From Candidatus Aerophobota bacterium (GTDB lineage: Bacteria > Aerophobota > Aerophobia > Aerophobales > B3-G15): a DNA stretch of 7,236 bases. Of this stretch, positions 1-5,011 are shown piece by piece. Position numbers and translations under genes: made by a program. Position 1 is the stretch's first letter. Each line of letters begins with the position of its first letter. The notes below the pieces were generated by a model. That model worked only from the letters and a program-made list of their open reading frames with translations. It made no database searches and was not told the origin of the DNA. The stretch covers positions 1 through 7,236 of the forward strand of contig DRTT01000023.1 in NCBI GenBank assembly GCA_011372105.1. The letters run 5' to 3'.

Positions 1-390
1 AGTGCCTCCTTCTATTACTGGAAGATTTTCTGTTGAACGCAGAACGATAGCAGCAACTGCTCGAGCATCCACTGCATCAGACTTATCCTCTCCGTAGAAG
101 TCCTTCTGGCGGTTACTCTTTAAGGGATTTACCTCCAGGAGATAGCGTTTCTTTCTTTGGTGAAGAATCTGGCACAAAGGTAAAGCACAGTTTTTGCCTC
201 CCTCAACTTTGTAGATGATAACAAGACCTCTTTGCTCGGTGATCTTCTCTACTTCTTTGTCAAATTCCAGAACTCCTGCCCAAGTATTGGGAAAAGATCG
301 GGATAAAAGAATCTTCTCTGGATAAACCATAGCTACTCCGTAGTTTATCCATTTTCCAGGATCAATACCTACTGCCAGTATGTTTTCCAT
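1..390 (-). CDS. IS110-family DEDD transposase/recombinase, N-terminal part (truncated by window edge)
   Basis: Reading leftwards from ATG at 390-388 gives 130 codons open to the edge. The protein starts MENILAVGIDPGKW and has the RuvC-like DEDD layout of IS110 transposases: D10 in VGIDPGK, E63 in VEGGK, then D105 and D108 in EDKSDAVDARA, preceded by the family-typical LEVNPLK at 85-91. The domain would bind metal and, with a C-terminal serine-containing Tnp domain lying outside the window, carry out RNA-guided recombination. An in-frame ATG at 405-403 exists, but the GAGGAG-like ribosome binding site at about 398-403 favours ATG 390. The family's usual length is 300-450 residues, so roughly the first third is seen. 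No stop or frameshift occurs in the visible part, so the gene may be intact. Confidence 0.88.
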   Translation of the reverse strand, partial: MENILAVGIDPGKWINYGVAMVYPEKILLSRSFPNTWAGVLEFDKEVEKITEQRGLVIIYKVEGGKNCALPLCQILHQRKKRYLLEVNPLKSNRQKDFYGEDKSDAVDARAVAAIVLRSTENLPVIEGGT

Positions 391-412
391 TTCTTCTCTC
401 CTCATTTTATTT

Positions 413-561
413 CCCTACGGACCATACCAGGTATGAATGCGTTCTTTGCGCAACAATCTATTGATAGTTACCGTAGGGTTCCTCAGCAGCCGGGAAGGCA
501 CACATTCAGAATGCTTTCTCTAAATGAAAGAGCATGACTTGACGAGCCAATTCCCGGTGCC
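413..561 (-). ncRNA. candidate IS110 bridge RNA (target- and donor-binding loops)
   Basis: Reading leftwards, the transcript folds into two similar units. Unit 1: outer stem CCGGGAA (557-551) with UUCCCGG (496-490), extendable by GCA/UGC past a bulged C; 5' loop strand 550-536; hairpin AUG-CU-CUUUC / GAAAGCAU (535-526 with 518-511, 7-nt loop); 3' loop strand 510-497. Unit 2: outer stem CCCUACGG (478-471) with CCGUAGGG (420-413); 5' strand 470-453; hairpin UGCG/CGCA (452-449, 441-438, 7-nt loop); 3' strand 437-421. Two internal loops, target loop first and donor loop second, is the known IS110 bridge RNA plan. CGUCAAG (544-538) equals the adjoining host flank, and CAUACCUGG (435-427) is complementary to the element's end. 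The length of about 150 nt fits the class. Exact ends are inferred. Confidence 0.65.
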
Positions 562-568
562 GGGAACC

Positions 569-597
569 ATACTATCATTTCTTATAACCTCTATCAA
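569..597 (-). promoter_or_regulatory. sigma70-type promoter for the bridge RNA and transposase
   Basis: On the minus strand TTGATA (597-592) and TAGTAT (574-569) are separated by exactly 17 bp. The start would fall near 562-561, just before the first stem of the candidate bridge RNA. It lies wholly inside the proposed element, 11-40 bp from its end, so it would not depend on circle formation or host DNA. Predicted from sequence only. Confidence 0.5.
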
Positions 598-607
598 TAT
601 ATTTTAA

Positions 608-623
608 CATACCTGGCTTGACG
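608..623. other. proposed IS110 left-end/host junction: guide-matched donor and target half-sites
   Basis: On the plus strand 608-616 is CATACCTGG (element side) and 617-623 is CTTGACG (host side). CATACCTGG is the same sequence as RNA segment 435-427, so that segment can pair with the minus strand of the element end. CTTGACG recurs at 538-544, in the 5' strand of the first loop of the candidate bridge RNA. The two half-sites abut without a gap. In the IS110 scheme the left junction after insertion should be left target plus start of left end, read by the left target guide and the right donor guide, and those are the two guides that match. Confidence 0.6.
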
Positions 624-733
624 TGACCCATATTTTTGAGAACCACCTGATTCGTCAAATTCTCTCCTGGAGCAGGATACATCTTCTTACCAAACATTTT
701 CTTACCACAATTTTTATCATACATCCACCTTGC

Positions 734-762
734 TTGACAAAAAGAAAAAGATTTGGTATTTA
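734..762 (+). promoter_or_regulatory. operon promoter upstream of the ROK regulator
   Basis: A perfect -35 TTGACA (734-739) is followed after 17 bp by the weak -10 TATTTA (757-762). This is preceded by TGG, giving an extended -10 (TGn) element at 754-756. The start would be near 769 and the leader about 35 nt. The -10 overlaps the palindrome that begins at 760, so a bound repressor would exclude RNA polymerase. Confidence 0.6.
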
Positions 763-784
763 CTTAGTAAACTTTACTAAGTAA
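760..784. promoter_or_regulatory. 25-bp perfect palindrome, probable ROK-repressor operator
   Basis: The left arm TTACTTAGTAAA (760-771) and right arm TTTACTAAGTAA (773-784) are exact reverse complements around C772. The inner TTAGT...ACTAA pattern resembles operators of XylR/NagC-type ROK repressors. It lies over the end of the -10 and the predicted start, 20 bp before the ROK gene, so negative autoregulation and control of the whole operon are likely. I found no second copy in the window, including in the gap before the binding-protein gene. Confidence 0.7.
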
Positions 785-803
785 GTCTTGGATTGTTCAT
801 TCA

Positions 804-2015
804 ATGATGGATACAGGTAGGAAACCACAGACAATTAAGAGAATGAACAAGGCTTTGATTTTGAGGACAATAAATAAAGAGGGAGCAATTTCCAGAGCCG
901 AACTTTCTCGTAAAACTAGCCTCTCTATGCCTACTATAATGAAAATCGTGGATGAATTAAAAGAAGAAGGTCTTATAATAGAAGCAGGAGTTGCTCCTTC
1001 AATTGGAGGAAGACCTCCAAAAGTCATAAAACTTAATCCTAAAGGAGCATATGCGATAGGAGTGAAAATTCTCCCTAATGAGCTTAGGGTAGTTGTTGCT
1101 AATTTGAGAAATAATTTTGTTGCAAGGAGAGTTGAGACTATTAGTCCTTTTAGCGGATATAGAAAGATTTTGGCTCAATTGAAAGATGCAATAAGAGAGG
1201 TGACGTATAGGAGTAGAGTGAACTTTCGTCAAATTTTGGGTATTGGTATAGGAGTGCCAGGAATTGTGAATTCTTCTTCCAATGGAAAAGTAATATTTGC
1301 TCCTAATCTAAGAGGATGGGAAAATGTCTCCCTTGCATCTGACATAGAAAAGGAATTTGATGTTCCTGTGTTTATCGAGAATGAAGCAAGAGTTAGTGCC
1401 TTGGCTGAGAAGTGGTACGGGATAGCCAGAGGTGTAGAGAATTTTGTCTGCATAGATGTAGCAGTGGGTATAGGTGCAGGTATAGTTATAGATGGAGAGT
1501 TGTATAGAGGGCATGGTAATTTGGCTGGTGAAATAGGTCACCTGGTGGTGGTAAAAAATGGACCTGTGTGCAACTGTGGTAAAAGGGGATGTTTAGAAAC
1601 TGTTGCCTCTAATACTGCAATAATCAATATGGTTAGAAATAACCCTACTTCTACAATAATGAGACTCTGTAAAGAGAGCGAAAATTCTATTACCATGAAA
1701 GAAATTATTAAGGCAGTAAAAGTTGGTGACAAAGAGTGTGAGAAATATATTAAAAGGGCAGCAGTATACTTGGGTAGAGCTATTGGTTATTTAATTAATA
1801 TAATTGATCCTGAAATGATAATAATTAATGGAGAGATAACTCTGGCTGGAGATGTATTTTTTGATCCTCTTAAAAGAGAAATAGATAAATCTGCTTTTAG
1901 AGCTGGTAAGATCTTACCAAAGATTGTTACTTCCGGTTTAGGTGAGGATGTGGGGTTAATAGGGGCCTCTTCTCTTGTAATAAGAAACATATTTAAGGGA
2001 CCTCGGAAAGTGTAG
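804..2015 (+). CDS. ROK-family transcriptional repressor (XylR/NagC type)
   Basis: This 403-residue protein has an N-terminal winged helix-turn-helix (about 10-72: ALILRTINKEGAISRAELSRKTSLSMPTI, then wing motif GGRPP at 68-72) and a ROK sugar-kinase-like domain. The ROK domain shows GIGIGVPG (146-153), a GIGAGI phosphate loop (222-227), GEIGH (242-246) and the zinc motif CNCGKRGC (C256, C258, C263 with H246). The kinase catalytic Asp of the usual ND motif is Glu in IENEAR (E194), as in repressors that sense sugars without phosphorylating them. Length is typical. Two adjacent ATGs (804, 807) have no good ribosome binding site. A later Met at residue 14 would remove part of the conserved N-terminal helix, so the upstream start is kept. 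The palindrome just upstream suggests autoregulation. The ligand is unknown; being first in a sugar operon points to a sugar. Confidence 0.93.
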   Translation: MMDTGRKPQTIKRMNKALILRTINKEGAISRAELSRKTSLSMPTIMKIVDELKEEGLIIEAGVAPSIGGRPPKVIKLNPKGAYAIGVKILPNELRVVVANLRNNFVARRVETISPFSGYRKILAQLKDAIREVTYRSRVNFRQILGIGIGVPGIVNSSSNGKVIFAPNLRGWENVSLASDIEKEFDVPVFIENEARVSALAEKWYGIARGVENFVCIDVAVGIGAGIVIDGELYRGHGNLAGEIGHLVVVKNGPVCNCGKRGCLETVASNTAIINMVRNNPTSTIMRLCKESENSITMKEIIKAVKVGDKECEKYIKRAAVYLGRAIGYLINIIDPEMIIINGEITLAGDVFFDPLKREIDKSAFRAGKILPKIVTSGLGEDVGLIGASSLVIRNIFKGPRKV

Positions 2016-2029
2016 GAAGGAGCCAAAAA

Positions 2030-2890
2030 ATGAAAATAGGACTTTTGACTAACAGTTTAGTGGCAATAGGGATAAATGAACTGGAGGAAATATTTAAATG
2101 GGCAAAAAAATCAGGTTTTCAAGCAGTGGAAATTGGACCAGGGATCTCGCTTAATTTAGAGAAACTGAGAAGACTTCAACAGGAGTATGACTTGGAAATT
2201 ACAGGTTTTATCTATATGAGAAATATACTAAGTCCTAACAAAAAAGAAAGGCAAGTTCATATTGATAGAATAAAAGAACGTATTGAAATAGCTGGAGAGT
2301 TGAGTGTGAAGTATGTCACAATGTCTACAGGAAGGGATACAAGAATCTCCTACGAGGAAAATTTGCTTCTTTTTAAAGAAGAATTTCCTCCTATTTTAAA
2401 ATATGCAGAGGAAAAAGGTGTAACTCTTGTTTTTGAAAATTGTCCTGGGATGTCAAATATTGCTATTTCTCCTCCTATGTGGAAAAAGATATTTGAGATA
2501 TTTCCCTCTTCCAACCTCGGACTTTGCTTTGATCCTTCACATCTTGTTTGGCTTCAAATTGATCCGTGTAAGGCTATTCTTGATTTTAAGGACAGGATTT
2601 GTTATGTTCACGCAAAGGATACAGAAATTCTTAGGGACAGACTGGCCTACTGGGGAATTATTACTGATCATGTATATGATGAAAAGGAAAGACAGGAATT
2701 GAGATGGTGGAGACACAGGATTCCTGGGTGGGGGGAGGTAGACTGGAAAAAAATTATAACTACTTTGATGGAGATACGTTTTGATGGAGTGATAAGCATA
2801 GAGCACGAGGATCCTGTATGGAGTGGAAGTGAAAGGAAAGTGAAAAGAGGATTGGTTTTAGCTAAGGAATATCTTAGTGGCATAATTTGA
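2030..2890 (+). CDS. sugar phosphate isomerase/epimerase-like TIM-barrel protein (AP endonuclease 2 / xylose isomerase-like)
   Basis: This 286-residue cytoplasmic protein has the length and motifs of the xylose-isomerase-like TIM-barrel superfamily. Strand 1 is MKIGLLTNSL. Probable divalent-metal and substrate residues are E136 in VFENCPG, D168 and H171 in CFDPSHLVW, H194 in YVHAKD, and E258 in ISIEHED, with IPGWGEVDW (231-239) before the last strands. Such enzymes interconvert keto/aldo sugars or epimerise them, and relatives act on 3-keto-sugars, inosose or hydroxypyruvate. The ribosome binding site GGAAGGAG lies at 2016-2023, 6 nt before ATG 2030. The gene follows the ROK stop by 14 bp and precedes a Gfo/Idh/MocA dehydrogenase by about 18 bp, a pairing that suggests dehydrogenation and epimerisation of the same sugar. 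The exact substrate cannot be told. Confidence 0.88.
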   Translation: MKIGLLTNSLVAIGINELEEIFKWAKKSGFQAVEIGPGISLNLEKLRRLQQEYDLEITGFIYMRNILSPNKKERQVHIDRIKERIEIAGELSVKYVTMSTGRDTRISYEENLLLFKEEFPPILKYAEEKGVTLVFENCPGMSNIAISPPMWKKIFEIFPSSNLGLCFDPSHLVWLQIDPCKAILDFKDRICYVHAKDTEILRDRLAYWGIITDHVYDEKERQELRWWRHRIPGWGEVDWKKIITTLMEIRFDGVISIEHEDPVWSGSERKVKRGLVLAKEYLSGII

Positions 2891-2908
2891 ATATTTTGGA
2901 GAAGGGTG

Positions 2909-3943
2909 ATGAAGTTAAGAGTTGGAATTATTGGGGCAGGTAGAATGGGTAAATTTCATCTTGATTTTCTTGAGAAGGTGGAGGAGGCGGAGATTGTAGC
3001 TATTTGCGATATAAGAAAAAACTGCGCAGAGGATCTTGCGCATAGAGTAAAAGCCAGAGTTTACACAAATTACCAGAAGATGTACGATGAGGAGGAACTT
3101 GACTGTGTTTTTATATGTACTCCTGCTCACGCAAGAGAAAGGCAACTTGAGGAGGCAGCAATAAGAGGGATACATATTTTTGTTGAAAAACCAGCAGCTC
3201 TTACTCTACAGCAGGGAGAAAAGACTTATAAGGTTATTGAAAAAAGTGGGGTCATTTGCTCAGTAGGATTTCTCTGGCGATACTCAGAAGGAGTGGAAAA
3301 GGTTAGAAATTTTTTGAAAGACAAAAAGGTAGCTCTTATTGATGCCAGGTGGTATCATACAATCCCTCCTGTGGCATGGGTGAGGTCAAAGGAAAAAGGA
3401 GGAGGGCAAATTGTCGATCAGAGTATTCACCTTATTGATTTAATGAGGTACTTGGTAGGAGAGATTCAGGAGGTATACGGAAAAGCTACGCGGGGGCTTT
3501 TTCCTGAGATATCTGATTTTACTGCAGATGACGCAAGTGCAGTTACATTAACTTTTAAAGATAAAACAGTGGCAAATCTTTCCTCCACTTACTCTTTATT
3601 TTCTGGTGCGCCACTTGGTCCAGAGATAAACATTATTGGTAAAAGAATGCTTGTGAAGATTAACTCAGATAAGGTAGAAGTTTATACCCCCTATGAAGAG
3701 GAGTTTAAATTTGATGAAAAGGCCCATCTTGCCCATATGATGAAATCTCCAAAGGCAAATATTGAACAGTTTGATATTCAGCTTACAAATGCTGCAATGA
3801 AAGAAGACGAGATTTTTTTAAAAGCGGTGATTAGCAATAACTCTTCCATAATAAGATGCGATTTCAGCGATGCTTTGGAGACCTTGAAAGTAGCTTTGGC
3901 TATTGAAAGATCTATCCATCTTGGCAAACCAGTAAGTTTATAA
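2909..3943 (+). CDS. Gfo/Idh/MocA-family NAD(P)-dependent sugar dehydrogenase
   Basis: This is a 344-residue two-domain oxidoreductase. The N-terminal Rossmann fold begins LRVGIIGAGRMGKFH (GxGxxG), with D at the end of strand 2 (AICDIRKN), which favours NAD(H). VFICTPAHAR and VEKPAAL carry the family EKP motif (catalytic Lys near residue 94). The C-terminal domain shows GGGQIVDQSIHLIDLMRYLVG, where the Asp and His (about 170 and 174) are the usual catalytic/substrate residues. The family oxidises a sugar or inositol ring hydroxyl, often at C3 of glycosides. A GTG at 2906 directly precedes ATG 2909. The GGAG at 2898-2901 is 4 nt from GTG and 7 nt from ATG, so ATG is chosen. There is no signal peptide, so it acts in the cytoplasm with the TIM-barrel protein encoded upstream. 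Confidence 0.92.
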   Translation: MKLRVGIIGAGRMGKFHLDFLEKVEEAEIVAICDIRKNCAEDLAHRVKARVYTNYQKMYDEEELDCVFICTPAHARERQLEEAAIRGIHIFVEKPAALTLQQGEKTYKVIEKSGVICSVGFLWRYSEGVEKVRNFLKDKKVALIDARWYHTIPPVAWVRSKEKGGGQIVDQSIHLIDLMRYLVGEIQEVYGKATRGLFPEISDFTADDASAVTLTFKDKTVANLSSTYSLFSGAPLGPEINIIGKRMLVKINSDKVEVYTPYEEEFKFDEKAHLAHMMKSPKANIEQFDIQLTNAAMKEDEIFLKAVISNNSSIIRCDFSDALETLKVALAIERSIHLGKPVSL

Positions 3944-3960
3944 GATACAGGAGGCATATG

Positions 3961-4950
3961 ATGGAGATTGCTCTACAAGGACAGGAGAAAAGATGGTTAG
4001 GAGTTATACCTTTGTTTAATCCACAAGAGGGGGTTACTGTTTTAAATCCTCCTGAAGCCGGAGTAGGCTACTGGGTAGGAGCTCCCAGTATTTTATATGA
4101 TAGAGAAACTTCCAAGTTCTATCTTTACTACCGGATAAGAAAGCCCCGGCCTGCCAGAGGAATAAAATGCTTTGTTGCTGAAAGCGTAGATGGAGTCAAA
4201 TTCAGTCCTATCTGGGAAGCCACCAAAGAAGAATTTCACTCTCCTTCTATAGAAAAAGCCTGTCTTGTTAAAACAAGGGATGCAAAATACAGGCTTTATA
4301 TAAGTTATGTAGATCCTGAGAGCAAGCAGTGGCGTATTGACATGATGGAAGCTTCTTCTCCAGATAAATTCAAAGTAAGCGAAAGAAAGCAAATTCTCAC
4401 AGCTTCATCAATTAAATGCGAGGGAGTGAAGGATCCTTATGTACTTATAGTAGGAGGCCAGTATTATATGATAGTAAGCTATGCTCCTACTCCTATGAAG
4501 ATAGACGAGGATTTGAAAGAAAAGATGCATATGACAGGTGATGTTTATAATACTGGCATAACCAAGTCTCATACAGGGCTTGCTTTAAGCTGTGATGGTG
4601 TAAATTTCAAGTGGTGGGGAGATATACTTTCTCCTGGTGAAAGCTGGGATGCCTATGCTTCAAGAATTAGCTGCGTTGTTTATTTACCACCGATTTTTAC
4701 AGCCTTTTATGACGGGTCTGCTTCAGTAAAGGAGAATTACGAGGAGAAAACAGGTATTGCTATAAGCTTTGATCTTTTACATTACAAGAAATTAAGTTTA
4801 GACAAACCGGAACTTGTCTCTCCTCATGCCTCTGGCTGTCTTAGATATATGGATAGCATAATTGTGGAAGACGAAATTTACTACTACTACGAATATGCAA
4901 GACCAGATGGTTCTCATGAGATAAGAATGAATAAGGTAAAGATAAAGTAA
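3961..4950 (+). CDS. cytoplasmic beta-propeller glycosidase-like protein (GH43/GH32/GH130-like fold, family uncertain)
   Basis: This is a 329-residue protein (330 if ATG 3958 is used). It shows repeated blade-like beta segments: GAPSILYDRETSKFYLYYRI (about 41-60, numbering from 3958), KYRLYISYVD, GVKDPYVLIVGGQYYMIVSY (156-175), GLALSCDGVNFKWWGD, SRISCVVYLPPIFTAFYDGSA and GIAISFDLLHY. Such aromatic-rich repeats are typical of five-bladed propeller glycosidases. E155/D159 in EGVKDP, D221 near ESWDAYASR and D242 in FYDGS are candidate acidic active-site residues, and RIRKPRPARG (59-68) recalls phosphate- or substrate-binding Arg clusters of GH130. No signal peptide is seen, so it would act on imported saccharide. 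AGGAGG at 3949-3954 is 3 nt from ATG 3958 and 6 nt from ATG 3961; the latter is preferred. A specific GH family or activity cannot be assigned by eye. Confidence 0.75.
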   Translation: MEIALQGQEKRWLGVIPLFNPQEGVTVLNPPEAGVGYWVGAPSILYDRETSKFYLYYRIRKPRPARGIKCFVAESVDGVKFSPIWEATKEEFHSPSIEKACLVKTRDAKYRLYISYVDPESKQWRIDMMEASSPDKFKVSERKQILTASSIKCEGVKDPYVLIVGGQYYMIVSYAPTPMKIDEDLKEKMHMTGDVYNTGITKSHTGLALSCDGVNFKWWGDILSPGESWDAYASRISCVVYLPPIFTAFYDGSASVKENYEEKTGIAISFDLLHYKKLSLDKPELVSPHASGCLRYMDSIIVEDEIYYYYEYARPDGSHEIRMNKVKIK

Positions 4951-4984
4951 AAAGGAGGTGATGACAGATATTTATTTATTATAA
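4951..4984 (+). promoter_or_regulatory. strong anti-16S-matching ribosome binding site with 7-residue leader frame
   Basis: AAAGGAGGTGATG (4951-4963) matches the complement of the 16S rRNA 3' end almost completely, far better than is needed, yet no gene starts at normal spacing. The only nearby start is the ATG inside it (4961), 2 nt after GGAGG, opening the frame MTDIYLL with a stop at 4982-4984. The binding-protein gene has its own site, AGGAGG (about 4999-5004), before ATG 5012. This may be a ribosome-binding or standby site, a leader peptide, or the relic of a lost gene start. Confidence 0.3.
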
Positions 4985-5011
4985 ATTATAAAAGATTAAG
5001 GAGGGTATACA

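Larger units (their letters stand above)
1..616 (-). mobile_element. IS110-family insertion sequence, left (5') end; right end outside window
   Basis: The segment holds a DEDD transposase start and, upstream of it, a structured noncoding leader, the layout of the IS110 group, whose bridge RNA precedes the transposase. The outer boundary is inferred. The 9 nt at 608-616 (CCAGGTATG on the minus strand) are complementary to the 3' side of the second loop of the leader RNA, and the 7 nt just outside, 617-623 (CGTCAAG on the minus strand), are repeated in the first loop. This is what guides for element and target should look like. IS110 elements lack long terminal inverted repeats and target duplications, so none was expected. 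The boundary is uncertain by about 2 nt because the shared core dinucleotide cannot be fixed without the other end. Confidence 0.75.

Noticed and set aside
1..390. RuvC-type Holliday junction resolvase, suggested by GIDPGK at residues 8-13.
   Set aside because: The VNPLK and DKSDAVDARA motifs and the spacing of E63, D105 and D108 are those of IS110 transposases, which share the RuvC-like fold.
459..599. CTATCAATA at 591-599 is the inverted copy of TATTGATAG at 459-467, a possible extra guide match.
   Set aside because: The sequence is itself nearly self-complementary (CTAT-TG-ATAG) and A/T-rich, and one copy is the -35 of the minus-strand promoter. The orientation does not fit a donor guide, so chance is likely.
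617..733. Possible RNA gene, riboswitch or second mobile-element end between the IS and the operon promoter.
   Set aside because: Apart from a 15-bp tandem repeat (677-706) and a weak small frame, I see no stable stem, tRNA-like fold or known riboswitch core.
797..2026. Several minus-strand open frames opposite the ROK gene, and similar ones opposite or within the downstream genes.
   Set aside because: They overlap well-supported conserved proteins, lack ribosome binding sites and show no recognisable domains; they are shadows of the real genes.
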